Below, one piece after another: positions 49,903 to 59,393 of a DNA stretch of 64,000 bases. The position numbers were made by a program, and so were the translations under genes. The stretch spans positions 682,001 to 746,000 of the forward strand of contig CBDATD010000001.1 in assembly GCA_965199935.1 (NCBI GenBank). Direction: 5' to 3'. The DNA comes from JAPPLG01 sp965199935. Its GTDB lineage: Bacteria > Bdellovibrionota > Bdellovibrionia > Bdellovibrionales > UBA1609. The stretch's first letter is position 1. Each line of letters begins with the position of its first letter. The notes beneath the pieces were generated by a model. It was not told where the DNA came from and ran no database searches. It was given only the letters and a program-made list of their open reading frames with translations.

Positions 49903-52900
49903 ATGAGCATTGTTGCTTCCAGATTAAAGCTGAGGAAGTCTTTTGGGAAGATAAAGACGGATTTTCACATTCCTAATTTGATTGAACTTCAAAAAAAGTC
50001 CTACGAAAAGTTTTTGCAGAAGGATGTCGATCCTGCAAAAAGGAAGAACCAAGGGCTTCAATCCGTTTTTAATTCTGTATTTCCCATTGCAGACTACAAG
50101 CAGACCGTCAGTTTGGAGTTTGTGAAATATACTTTACAACACCCCAAGTACGATGTGGAAGAGTGCCGCCAGAGAAAAATGACTTTTGCTTCTCCTTTAA
50201 GAACAACTCTTCGTTTGGTGGTTTTTGATGTGAAAGAAGGGGCTGAGGAGCGTGTGGTGCGGGATGTGAAAGAGCAGGAAGTTTACCTTGGGGAAGTGCC
50301 TTTAATGACAGAAAGCGGTTCTTTTATTATCAATGGAACAGAGCGTGTTATTGTTTCCCAGCTTCACCGCTCTCCTGGTGTGTTTTTTGATCATGATGGA
50401 GGTAAAGGCAGTACAAGCGGCAAACTGATTTATTCTGCGAGGGTTATTCCTTATCGAGGCTCCTGGCTGGATTTTGAATTTGACAACAAAGACTTAATTT
50501 ACGCCCGCATTGACCGCAGAAGAAAATTTCCCGCAACCATTATACTTAAAGCTTTAGGCTACAGTGTCGAAGAATTGCTTTCGGCTTTCTACAACGTTGA
50601 TTGTGTGAATGTTCTTCGAAATGGAAAAATCTTTGTTCATTTAGATATGGACCGCATGATCGGACAAAGAATTTTGGCGGATATTAAAGATAACAAAGGT
50701 AAAGTTTTAATTCGCGCCGGTCGAAGAGTGACTCGTGCGGCGGCCCGCCAGGTGAAGACAGCTCAAATTAAGAAGATGGAGCTTACTAAGGAAAATTTAA
50801 AAGGAGCTGTTTTGGCAAATCCTCTGATTGATTCTCAAACGGGGGAGATTTTATCTGATACAAATTCTGAGATGAACACAGCTCTTTTTGAAAAAGCTGT
50901 AAAAGCCGGCATTCGAAATTTTAATTTGATATTTTTTGACGGCCTCACGGTGGGGCCTTATCTTTGCAACACTCTTTTAGTGGATAAAGTTTTCACGAGG
51001 GAAGAGGCTGTTCAAGAAATTTACAAGAGGATGAAGCCTGGTGAACCTCCTGCTTTGGAAATAGCTGAATCTTACTTTAAAAGTTTGTTTTTTGATCCTG
51101 AACAATATGATTTGGGAGAGGTGGGCCGTTTAAAGATCAACCATCGTTTCGATATTTCTTTTGAAAAAGCGCCATTATCGACCGGTACTTTACAGAAGGA
51201 GGATTTTATTCGTGTGGTGCGAACCCTTGTGGATTTGAAAAATGGCAGGGGGCAGGTGGATGATATTGATCACTTGGGCAATCGGCGTGTGCGGTCTGTA
51301 GGGGAGCTTTTGGAAAATCAGTACCGTATCGGTCTTGTTCGCATGGAAAGGGTGGTGAAAGACCGCATGAATCTGCAGGACAAAGAGACTGTCATGCCTC
51401 ATGATTTGATCAATGCTAAATCGGTCAATTCAGTGGTTAAGGAATTTTTTGGATCCAGCCAGCTTTCTCAATTTATGGATCAAACCAATCCTTTAGCGGA
51501 GATCACTCACAAAAGACGCCTCTCTGCTTTAGGTCCTGGGGGTTTGACAAGAGATCGAGCCGGCTTTGAAGTGCGTGACGTCCATCCAACTCACTATGGA
51601 CGCATCTGCCCTATTGAGACGCCGGAGGGCCCTAATATTGGATTGATCGCTTCACTGGCTACATTCGCGCGTATAGATGAGTATGGATTTATTGAAACCC
51701 CTTACAACTCTGTTGTGAATCATAAAATTACGGAAGATATTCGCTATGTTTCCGCTTTGGAAGAACAAAAACACTGTATTGCTCAAGTAAGCCCTGTGTT
51801 TAATCAACTCTCTGTAGATCAGCTTATTATGGCCCGAGAAAAAGGAGAGTATAAAACTGTGCGAAAAGAAAGGGTGTCTATGATGGACGTTTCGCCGGGG
51901 CAGTTGGTTTCTGTGGCTTCGTCGTTGATTCCTTTTTTAGAGCATGACGACGCCAACCGCGCTCTTATGGGCTCCAATATGCAGAGGCAGGCGGTGCCGC
52001 TGTTGAAAGCTAAAGCTCCTCTTGTGGGGACGGGAGTGGAGTATTTAGTAGCGAGAGATTCAGGGACTTCAGTAGTCTGCAAAAATGATGGTGTTGTGGA
52101 AGCTGTAGATGCCGGTCAAATTGTGATTCGAAGATTGGTGAAGGAGGGAAAACTTGGAGCCTCTGTAGATATTTATAATTTGACTAAATATCAGAGGACT
52201 AATCAAAACACCTGCTTTAATCAAAGACCTATTATTCAACAAGGAGATCGGGTTTCTAAAGGGGACGTCATTGCAGACGGCCCTTCGACCGATCAGGGTG
52301 AATTGGCTTTAGGCCAAAACATCGTTGTCGCCTTTACTCCGTTTGAGGGGTATAATTTTGAGGATTCTATTTTAATATCGGAAAGGCTTATCCGCGAGGA
52401 TGTTTACACTTCTATTCATATTGAAGAATTTGAGTGTGTGGCGAGAGACACCAAATTAGGAAAAGAGGAAATCACTCCAGACATTGCAAATGTAGGAGAA
52501 GAGGCTTTGCGCAATCTAGACACATCAGGGATTATTCAAGTGGGATCCAGAGTGAAGCCAGGAGATATTTTGGTTGGTAAAATCACCCCAAAAGGGGAAA
52601 GTCAAGTTTCTCCGGAGAAAAAACTTCTGCTGGCTATCTTTGGAGAAAAAGCAGGCGAAGTGAGGGATACGTCACTGAGAGCTCCTTCTGGGGTGACAGG
52701 GACAGTTATTGACACCCAAGTTTATAGTAGAGAAGGCGTTGAGCAGGATGAAAGACTCAAAAGCATTATTGAGGAAAAAAAGCAGAAGCTGAAAAAAGAT
52801 TTTGAGCTGGAAAAAAATGTGATCCGAAACGATGCTCTGGATAAAATTAGGGAAGTTCTTATCGGACAAAAAACAAAAGATATCTTTTTAAATGATGATG

Positions 52901-54036
52901 CTTCAGAAGAGCTGTTGAAAAAAGGCCAGAAAATCACAGAAGAAGACTTAGAAAAAATTCCTTTTGAGCTGTTGGGGAATATTCCTTTGGCCAATGATTC
53001 TGTCAGCGATCAACTCAATCAAATTACAGATTCAGCCCGTCATCAGCTGTCCGCTGTTGAATTGATTTACAAAGACAAAGTAGATTGTCTTTCTAAAGGC
53101 GATGATATGCCTCCTGGTGTTGTTAAAATGATTAAAGTTTACGTGGCTGTGAAGAGAAAATTGCAGGTTGGAGATAAGTTTGCAGGCCGCCATGGAAATA
53201 AAGGGGTTATTTCAAAGATTCTGCCGACAGAAGATATGCCCTATTTGGCAGACGGCACTCCAGTTGATATGGTTTTAAACCCCTTGGGGGTTCCTTCCAG
53301 AATGAACATCGGCCAAATTTTAGAAACTCATTTAGGCTGGGCGGCCTACAGTTTAGGTGTACAGTTGAAAAAGTATTTAGATTGTTTTAATGAGGAGAGT
53401 GCAAAAAAAGATCTAAAAAATATTTTTTCAGAAGATGAAAAACTGGTGAAGCAATTAGAAGTTTTAAAGGAATCTGAGATGAAGGATGTGGTTTCTTATT
53501 TAAGCGGAGGGATTCATGTCGCGACTCCAGTTTTCGATGGCGCTAAAGAGGATGAGGTGAAAAAACTTCTGACAAAAGCCAAACTTCCTGTTTCCGGGCA
53601 GACAGTTTTATTTCATGGAGGCACGGGAGAGCCTTTTTGTATGCCTGTGACTGTAGGTGTGATGTATATGCTCAAACTTCATCATTTGGTGGAAGAAAAG
53701 ATTCACGCCCGGTCCACAGGCCCTTATTCTTTAGTTTCTCAACAGCCTCTAGGAGGCAAAGCTCAGTTCGGAGGACAGCGTTTGGGAGAGATGGAAGTCT
53801 GGGCTGTCGAAGCTTACGGAGCCGCTTACTGTCTGCAGGAGTTTTTAACTGTGAAGTCTGACGATGTGGCAGGCCGAACGCGTATGTATGAAAGCATCAT
53901 TAAAGGTGAAAATGTATTGGAGCCTGGCATCCCTGAAGCCTTTAATGTGCTGGTGAAAGAACTGCAAAGTTTAGCTTTAGATGTCGAGCTGGTGGAATCT
54001 GATTTATTAACTGAGAAACCTAAAAAAATTATTTAG
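49903..54036 (+). CDS. rpoB: RNA polymerase subunit beta
   Basis: This is the full-length catalytic beta subunit (1377 residues). The rifampicin pocket reads SSQLSQFMDQTNPLAEITHK and continues with RRLSALGPGGLTRDRAG, the sensitive-type residues (Asp, His, Ser) all present. Also visible are GPNIGLIASLATFARID and near the end GGKAQFGGQRLGEMEVWA. A region of about 100 residues of charged coiled-coil sequence (about 945-1020) matches the usual beta insertion region. The start is preceded by GGGAG. It is followed 13 bp later by rpoC. Confidence 0.98.
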   Translation: MSIVASRLKLRKSFGKIKTDFHIPNLIELQKKSYEKFLQKDVDPAKRKNQGLQSVFNSVFPIADYKQTVSLEFVKYTLQHPKYDVEECRQRKMTFASPLRTTLRLVVFDVKEGAEERVVRDVKEQEVYLGEVPLMTESGSFIINGTERVIVSQLHRSPGVFFDHDGGKGSTSGKLIYSARVIPYRGSWLDFEFDNKDLIYARIDRRRKFPATIILKALGYSVEELLSAFYNVDCVNVLRNGKIFVHLDMDRMIGQRILADIKDNKGKVLIRAGRRVTRAAARQVKTAQIKKMELTKENLKGAVLANPLIDSQTGEILSDTNSEMNTALFEKAVKAGIRNFNLIFFDGLTVGPYLCNTLLVDKVFTREEAVQEIYKRMKPGEPPALEIAESYFKSLFFDPEQYDLGEVGRLKINHRFDISFEKAPLSTGTLQKEDFIRVVRTLVDLKNGRGQVDDIDHLGNRRVRSVGELLENQYRIGLVRMERVVKDRMNLQDKETVMPHDLINAKSVNSVVKEFFGSSQLSQFMDQTNPLAEITHKRRLSALGPGGLTRDRAGFEVRDVHPTHYGRICPIETPEGPNIGLIASLATFARIDEYGFIETPYNSVVNHKITEDIRYVSALEEQKHCIAQVSPVFNQLSVDQLIMAREKGEYKTVRKERVSMMDVSPGQLVSVASSLIPFLEHDDANRALMGSNMQRQAVPLLKAKAPLVGTGVEYLVARDSGTSVVCKNDGVVEAVDAGQIVIRRLVKEGKLGASVDIYNLTKYQRTNQNTCFNQRPIIQQGDRVSKGDVIADGPSTDQGELALGQNIVVAFTPFEGYNFEDSILISERLIREDVYTSIHIEEFECVARDTKLGKEEITPDIANVGEEALRNLDTSGIIQVGSRVKPGDILVGKITPKGESQVSPEKKLLLAIFGEKAGEVRDTSLRAPSGVTGTVIDTQVYSREGVEQDERLKSIIEEKKQKLKKDFELEKNVIRNDALDKIREVLIGQKTKDIFLNDDASEELLKKGQKITEEDLEKIPFELLGNIPLANDSVSDQLNQITDSARHQLSAVELIYKDKVDCLSKGDDMPPGVVKMIKVYVAVKRKLQVGDKFAGRHGNKGVISKILPTEDMPYLADGTPVDMVLNPLGVPSRMNIGQILETHLGWAAYSLGVQLKKYLDCFNEESAKKDLKNIFSEDEKLVKQLEVLKESEMKDVVSYLSGGIHVATPVFDGAKEDEVKKLLTKAKLPVSGQTVLFHGGTGEPFCMPVTVGVMYMLKLHHLVEEKIHARSTGPYSLVSQQPLGGKAQFGGQRLGEMEVWAVEAYGAAYCLQEFLTVKSDDVAGRTRMYESIIKGENVLEPGIPEAFNVLVKELQSLALDVELVESDLLTEKPKKII

Positions 54037-54049
54037 AAGGGCAAGAGTT

Positions 54050-57000
54050 ATGAGAGATTTATTAAATTTTTTTGATAAGCCAAAAGACCCCCTTACGTAC
54101 AGTCATGTGCGTATTTCTTTGTCTTCTCCAGACATTATTCGCAAGTGGAGTTTTGGAGAAGTTCGCAAGCCGGAAACCATTAACTATCGTACTTTCAAGC
54201 CGGAAAAAGACGGCCTCTTTTGTGCGAAAATTTTTGGACCTACAAAAGATTATGAATGTTTGTGCGGCAAATACAAGGGGATGAAATACAGAGGTGTGGT
54301 TTGTGAAAAATGCGGCGTTGAAATTGTTAAATCAAAAGTCAGAAGAGAAAAAATGGGGCATATTGAACTGACAACGCCTGTGGCTCACATTTGGTTTCTA
54401 AAATCTCTGCCCAGCCGCATCGCCATGCTTTTAGATATGTCTTTAAAAGACGTGGAGCGTGTTCTTTACTGTGAATGCTATATCGTTATGGATCCTTTAG
54501 ACACTCCTCTGAAAAAAGGGGATCTTCTAACGGAGGAGGCTTATCTTCAGGCCCAAGAGGAGCACGGCCCCCATTTTAAAGTTTCTACCGGAGGAGAGGC
54601 TGTTCGGGATATGTTAAAAGGTTTGGATTTGGACTATGTGTCCCGCAAATTAAGAAAAGAACTTAAAGAAGCTACTTCAGACAATCAGCAAAAGAAAATC
54701 ATCAAGAGATTAAAAGTGATAGAGACATTTTTAAATTCAAAAAACCGCCCAGAGTGGATGATGCTTGAAGCTCTGCCTGTTATACCTCCAGATCTTCGTC
54801 CATTGGTTCCCTTAGACGGCGGACGCTTTGCCACTTCTGACTTAAATGATCTTTACCGTCGTGTGATTAACCGAAACAACCGCCTCAAGAGATTGCAGGA
54901 ACTCAATGCCCCAGATGTTATTATTCGAAATGAGAAGCGTATGCTTCAAGAAGCTGTGGATGCTTTGTTGGATAATGGACGGGGAGGTAAAACTTTTACC
55001 AGCCCCAACAAAAGACCTCTTCGCTCTTTAAGTGATATGCTTAAAGGAAAGCAGGGAAGGTTCAGGCAAAATCTTCTTGGGAAAAGGGTGGATTATTCCG
55101 GCCGCTCTGTGATTGTTGTAGGTCCTAGATTAAAACTGCACCAATGCGGTCTTCCGAAAAAAATGGCATTGGAGTTGTTCAAGCCTTTTATTTATCACAA
55201 ATTGGAGCAAAAAGGGCTGGCCGTTACTATCAAGCAGGCCAAAAAGCTGGTGGATCAGGAAAGTGTAGAAGTTTGGGATATCCTATCTGAAGTTGTGAAG
55301 GAACATCCCGTGCTTTTGAACCGCGCGCCCACTTTGCACCGTTTGGGCATTCAAGCTTTTGAACCTGTCTTACACGAAGGCAAGGCTATACAGCTTCATC
55401 CTCTGGTGTGTACAGCTTTCAATGCTGACTTTGACGGGGATCAAATGGCTGTTCATGTACCGCTTTCTATGGAAGCTCAAGTGGAGGCTCGTGTTCTCAT
55501 TATGTCCACTAATAATATTCTCAGTCCTGCGAACGGACGGCCGGTGATTAATCCTTCTCAGGATATTGTGCTTGGAATTTATTGGATGACCCGCATCCGG
55601 CCTGGAGCGAAAGGATCGGGGCAGGTTTTTGCAAGTGTACAAGATGTTATTTATGCCTATGATACAGGAGAGGTGGATTTACAGGCGGCTGTAGAATGCC
55701 GTGTACAGGGAGAAAGAGTGAAGACGTCTGTGGGAAGGGTTCTTTTAAACGATATTGTGCCGGAGGCCGTTCCATTTGAAAAATATAATAAAGTTATGAA
55801 TAAAAAAGCTTTAGCGGAGCTTATTGACAGCACTTTCCGCGCTTCCGGAGGCAAGTTAACGGCAATCCTTGCAGATCGGCTGATGGGCCACGGTTTTAAA
55901 TTTTCCACTATTGGAGGAATTTCGATTTGTTTGGATGATTTAAAAATCCCTGAGTCGAAACGCAAATTGTTGGATATTGCAAGAAAACAAGTCAATGAAA
56001 TCCGTACTCAATATGATGAGGGGTTGATCACGGAAGGAGAGAGGTACAATAAGGTTGTCGATATTTGGGCTCAGTGCGGCGACCAGGTGGCTAAAGAAAT
56101 GATGAAAAATTTGGAAAAAGAGTTTTTCAATGTCGGCGGTAAAAAAGTGGAGGGAGATAGTTTTAACCCCATCTTTATCATGGCGGACTCTGGGGCAAGA
56201 GGTTCAGCGGCTCAAATCCGCCAGCTGGCTGGAATGAGAGGTTTAATGGCTAAACCTTCTGGTGAAATTATTGATACTCCAATCATAGCTAATTTTAGAG
56301 AGGGGTTAACTGTTCTTCAATACTTTATTTCTACTCATGGAGCCCGCAAAGGATTGGCGGATATGGCGCTGAAAACAGCAAATTCCGGATACCTTACTCG
56401 GCGTTTAGTCGATGTGGTTCATGATGTTGTTATTTCTGAAAGAGATTGCGGCAGTGTGGAATGCATCACTGTCACTTCTTTGCAGGAAGGAGGCGGTGTC
56501 ATTCAAGATATAGGAGAGAGAATTTTAGGACGCACAGCTTTTGGAGATATTGTGAACCCGGACTCTTCGGAGGTGATCTGTGCCGGCGGGCGGGAAATTG
56601 ACGAGGCGGTAGTTGAGCAGGTAGAGAAGTTGGGAATTGAGTCTGTCAAGCTGCGTTCGACCCTTACTTGTAAATCCAAATGGGGTGTTTGCGTGAAATG
56701 CTATGGAAGGGATTTGTCGCGGGGCCAGACAGTCAATCTTTCTGAGCCTGTGGGTGTAATCGCCGCTCAATCTATTGGAGAACCGGGAACTCAGCTCACT
56801 ATGAGAACTTTCCATTTAGGGGGGACGGCTTCTAGATCTGTTGAGCAGTCTGTACACACAGCCGCTAAAGAAGGAAAGGTGAAACTGCAAAACACTCACA
56901 TAGTTGTCAATAAAGAAGGAAAGCGTGTTGTGATGAATCGGCAGGGGTGTATTGTTTTATTAGACAGCCATGGTCGGGAAAGAGAAAAATTCAAATTGGT

Positions 57001-58180
57001 TTATGGAGCTTGTTTAAGTGTTAAAGAGGGATCTATGGTTAAAAAAGGAGATGTATTGGCGGAGTGGGATCCTTACTCTAATACTATTTTAGCGGATGTG
57101 TCCGGCGCCATTCAATTTAAAGACATTGAAGAGGGTGTTTCCATGAGTGAACAGGTGGATGCTGTTACGGGGTTTTCCACTAAAGTTATTATTGCTTCAA
57201 AGTCTTCAAGCCAAAAGCCTACTGTTGCGATTGTGGATGATAAGGGAAAGGAAATAATTTTTACTGAAAGAGGCACTCCTGTGAAATATACAATTCCTGT
57301 GGGCGCTCAGTTGTTGGTGTCTCATGGGGATAAAATTGTCGCTGGAGATATTTTAGCAAAAATGCATAGAAAGTCTGCTCAAACCCGCGATATTACGGGT
57401 GGTTTGCCTCGTGTGGCCGAACTTTTTGAGGCCAGAGTTCCCAAAGAGGCGGCTATTATTTCTGAGATAGAGGGTTATGTGAGTTTTGGCCGTGATTTAA
57501 AAGGCAAACAAAGGGTTATTATTACTTCTAAAGAGGGGGAACAGCAGGAATATCTGATCCCTAAAGGAAAGCATGTGGCTGTTCGCGAAGGGGAATTTAT
57601 TGGAGTGGGAGAAACTATTATGGACGGCCCCAGCGATCCTCATGATATTTTGAAGGTTTCCGGAGAACTGGCTTTAGCTTCTTATTTGGTAAACGAGGTG
57701 CAGGAGGTGTATCGTCTTCAAGGTGTCTCTTTGAATGATAAGCATATTGAATTGATTGTTCGTCAAATGATGAGGAAGGTGGAAATTGTGTCCGCTGGAG
57801 ACACTCGCTTTCTGCCGAGCGAGCATTTGGATAAATTTGAAGTGATGGAGGTCAATGAGAAAACAGTTAAAGAAGGAGGGTCGCCAGCTCAATACCGGCC
57901 GCTTCTTTTAGGAATTACTAAGATGTCTTTAAATACGGACAGTTGGATTTCAGCGGCTTCGTTCCAAGAAACAACAAGGGTCTTAACCACAGCGGCGACG
58001 CAGTCTAGGATTGACTATCTACACGGCCTCAAAGAGAATATTGTAATGGGCCGGTTGATCCCTGCAGGAACGGGAATGTCCTGTTATAGAGATTTAAAAC
58101 CTCAATTTGCTGAGGAAGAAGAGGAGGCGGTTTTGCTTCCAAACAGCGTTTCTGATCCATCGGCAGTGCGGGTTCAATAA
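54050..58180 (+). CDS. rpoC: RNA polymerase subunit beta'
   Basis: Beta' carries the active-site magnesium. The zinc finger near the N-terminus (CLCGKYKGMKYRGVVCEKC), the bridge and active centre NADFDGDQMAVHVPLS, the second zinc site (Cys in CGSVECI and CKSKWGVCVKCYG) and the trigger-loop region QLTMRTFHLGG are all seen. At 1376 residues it has the Proteobacteria-like length, including the lipoyl/barrel-sandwich inserts. It is followed by rpsL after 42 bp. Confidence 0.98.
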   Translation: MRDLLNFFDKPKDPLTYSHVRISLSSPDIIRKWSFGEVRKPETINYRTFKPEKDGLFCAKIFGPTKDYECLCGKYKGMKYRGVVCEKCGVEIVKSKVRREKMGHIELTTPVAHIWFLKSLPSRIAMLLDMSLKDVERVLYCECYIVMDPLDTPLKKGDLLTEEAYLQAQEEHGPHFKVSTGGEAVRDMLKGLDLDYVSRKLRKELKEATSDNQQKKIIKRLKVIETFLNSKNRPEWMMLEALPVIPPDLRPLVPLDGGRFATSDLNDLYRRVINRNNRLKRLQELNAPDVIIRNEKRMLQEAVDALLDNGRGGKTFTSPNKRPLRSLSDMLKGKQGRFRQNLLGKRVDYSGRSVIVVGPRLKLHQCGLPKKMALELFKPFIYHKLEQKGLAVTIKQAKKLVDQESVEVWDILSEVVKEHPVLLNRAPTLHRLGIQAFEPVLHEGKAIQLHPLVCTAFNADFDGDQMAVHVPLSMEAQVEARVLIMSTNNILSPANGRPVINPSQDIVLGIYWMTRIRPGAKGSGQVFASVQDVIYAYDTGEVDLQAAVECRVQGERVKTSVGRVLLNDIVPEAVPFEKYNKVMNKKALAELIDSTFRASGGKLTAILADRLMGHGFKFSTIGGISICLDDLKIPESKRKLLDIARKQVNEIRTQYDEGLITEGERYNKVVDIWAQCGDQVAKEMMKNLEKEFFNVGGKKVEGDSFNPIFIMADSGARGSAAQIRQLAGMRGLMAKPSGEIIDTPIIANFREGLTVLQYFISTHGARKGLADMALKTANSGYLTRRLVDVVHDVVISERDCGSVECITVTSLQEGGGVIQDIGERILGRTAFGDIVNPDSSEVICAGGREIDEAVVEQVEKLGIESVKLRSTLTCKSKWGVCVKCYGRDLSRGQTVNLSEPVGVIAAQSIGEPGTQLTMRTFHLGGTASRSVEQSVHTAAKEGKVKLQNTHIVVNKEGKRVVMNRQGCIVLLDSHGREREKFKLVYGACLSVKEGSMVKKGDVLAEWDPYSNTILADVSGAIQFKDIEEGVSMSEQVDAVTGFSTKVIIASKSSSQKPTVAIVDDKGKEIIFTERGTPVKYTIPVGAQLLVSHGDKIVAGDILAKMHRKSAQTRDITGGLPRVAELFEARVPKEAAIISEIEGYVSFGRDLKGKQRVIITSKEGEQQEYLIPKGKHVAVREGEFIGVGETIMDGPSDPHDILKVSGELALASYLVNEVQEVYRLQGVSLNDKHIELIVRQMMRKVEIVSAGDTRFLPSEHLDKFEVMEVNEKTVKEGGSPAQYRPLLLGITKMSLNTDSWISAASFQETTRVLTTAATQSRIDYLHGLKENIVMGRLIPAGTGMSCYRDLKPQFAEEEEEAVLLPNSVSDPSAVRVQ

Positions 58181-58222
58181 CTTATTGACTCCTAAGAGGG
58201 GTAGGAGCATATTGGCCTCGCT

Positions 58223-58597
58223 ATGCCAACGTTAAACCAGCTGATTAAAACCAAAAGAACGGCTCCTAAAGTCAGGACGAAGTCTCCTGCTTTGACAAGA
58301 TGTCCTCAAAAAAGAGGAGTTTGCACTCGTGTTTTTACAGTGACTCCAAAAAAACCTAATTCTGCTTTAAGAAAAGTGGCCAGAGTGCGTTTGTCTAATG
58401 GCTTTGAAGTGAACTCTTATATTCCAGGCATTGGACACAATTTACAGGAGCATAGTGTGGTTTTGGTTCGGGGCGGGCGTGTGAAAGATCTGCCGGGAGT
58501 GAAGTATCATATTATAAGAGGGGCTTTAGACGGCCAGGGTGTGGAAAACAGAAAAAGAGGACGCTCTAAATACGGAAGCAAGAGACCAAAAAAGTGA
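58223..58597 (+). CDS. rpsL: Ribosomal protein S12
   Basis: S12 sits in the decoding centre. TPKKPNSALRKVARVRLSNG contains the streptomycin-related Lys in sensitive form, followed by YIPGIGHNLQEHSVVLVRGG and VKDLPGVKYHIIRGALD. At 124 residues it is standard. The interval to rpsG contains the 81-bp period tandem duplication. No transcription stop separates it from rpoC, so it may be co-transcribed with rpoBC. Confidence 0.97.
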   Translation: MPTLNQLIKTKRTAPKVRTKSPALTRCPQKRGVCTRVFTVTPKKPNSALRKVARVRLSNGFEVNSYIPGIGHNLQEHSVVLVRGGRVKDLPGVKYHIIRGALDGQGVENRKRGRSKYGSKRPKK

Positions 58598-58600
58598 TGC

Positions 58601-58756
58601 TGTTGTTGTCGAGTCGATGGTTGGTATGAGAGAAGGGTGCGGTAAGAGCTAACTTGGGATAGGTGAAATAATGTCTGGGAATGTTGTTGTCGAGTCGATG
58701 GTTGGTATGAGAGAAGGATGCGGTAAGAGCTAGCTTGGGATAGGTGAAATAATGTC
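58601..58756. repeat. Imperfect 75-bp tandem duplication (period 81 bp)
   Basis: Copy 1 (58601-58675) and copy 2 (58682-58756) differ at two positions by eye. Each begins TGTTGTTGTCGAGTCGATGG and ends with GGATAGGTGAAATAATGTC, that is, the Shine-Dalgarno and first codons of rpsG. A start codon is therefore duplicated: one at 58671, the real one at 58752. Confidence 0.95.
58671..58733 (+). CDS. Possible 20-codon leader peptide before rpsG
   Basis: ATG at 58671 has the same AGGTGAAATA ribosome site as rpsG and reads 20 codons, MSGNVVVESMVGMREGCGKS, to a TAG that lies 19 bp before the rpsG start. It exists because the initiation region was duplicated. Whether it is translated or regulates rpsG is unknown. 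Confidence 0.4.
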   Translation: MSGNVVVESMVGMREGCGKS

Positions 58757-59225
58757 GAGGAGAAATAGAAAGATTGATCGAAGGGAGCCGGCGGAGGATC
58801 CAAAGTATGGTGATCCTGTTTTGGGGCATTTTATTAACAAGCTTATGTGGGACGGCAAGAAGGAATTGGCTAGGAAGATTCTTTATTCTGCATTTGATGA
58901 GATTGGAAAAAAGGCTTCTCAGGATGCTCTTTCTGTTTTTAAAAAAGCTTTGGAAAATTGCAAGCCTTCTTTAGAGGTGCGTTCCAGAAGGGTGGGGGGC
59001 GCTACCTATCAGGTGCCGGTGGATGTGCGTCCTGTTCGGCGCGCCACTTTGGCTATGAGATGGATTATTTTGCACTCTAGATCTAGGAAAGAAAAAACTA
59101 TGTCCAGCCGGCTGGCGGAAGAATTACTGGACGCTTATAATAATAAGGGGCAGTCCATTAAGAAGAAAGAGGATGTGCATCGCATGGCAGAGGCCAATCG
59201 GGCTTTTTCTCATTACAACTGGTAA
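58752..59225 (+). CDS. rpsG: Ribosomal protein S7
   Basis: S7 nucleates assembly of the 30S head; in E. coli it also represses its own operon by binding the rpsL-rpsG intercistron. The sequence contains RRNRKIDRREPAEDPKYGDP, KALENCKPSLEVRSRRVGGA, VPVDVRPVRRATLAMRW and HRMAEANRAFSHYNW. At 157 residues it is normal. A terminator follows, so fusA and a second tuf are not part of this unit. Confidence 0.97.
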   Translation: MSRRNRKIDRREPAEDPKYGDPVLGHFINKLMWDGKKELARKILYSAFDEIGKKASQDALSVFKKALENCKPSLEVRSRRVGGATYQVPVDVRPVRRATLAMRWIILHSRSRKEKTMSSRLAEELLDAYNNKGQSIKKKEDVHRMAEANRAFSHYNW

Positions 59226-59273
59226 TCTGTCTTTCAACACAAGTCGTTCGTTCAATTCAAATCATGCCCTGAC

Positions 59274-59308
59274 AAAAAAGAAGAGGACTTACAGCCCCCT
59301 TCTTTTTT
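59274..59308. terminator. Bidirectional rho-independent terminator
   Basis: A perfect 10-bp inverted repeat AAAAAAGAAG (59274-59283) and CTTCTTTTTT (59299-59308) flanks a 15-nt loop. With A-tract on one side and T-tract on the other it can stop the rpsG transcript and the tRNA-Arg transcript. Confidence 0.75.
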
Positions 59309-59312
59309 ATTA

Positions 59313-59386
59313 TGATGGCGGCAGGATTCGAACCTGCGGCCTACGGCTTAGAAGGCCGTTGCTCTATCCAACTGAGCTACGCCACC
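59313..59386 (-). tRNA. tRNA-Arg (anticodon UCU)
   Basis: The acceptor GGTGGCG pairs with CGCCATC (one G-T), with discriminator A; CCA is not encoded. The D arm is GCTCAGTTGGATAGAGC, the anticodon loop CTTCTAA contains UCU, and the T arm is GCAGGTTCGAATCCTGC. It is convergent with rpsG and 7 bp from the end of nhaA on the same strand. Confidence 0.95.
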
Positions 59387-59393
59387 ATTAAAA

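Noticed and set aside
58507..58829. Two minus-strand frames across the rpsL-rpsG gap
   Set aside because: They arise from the tandem duplication and overlap ribosomal protein genes in antisense; no start signals.
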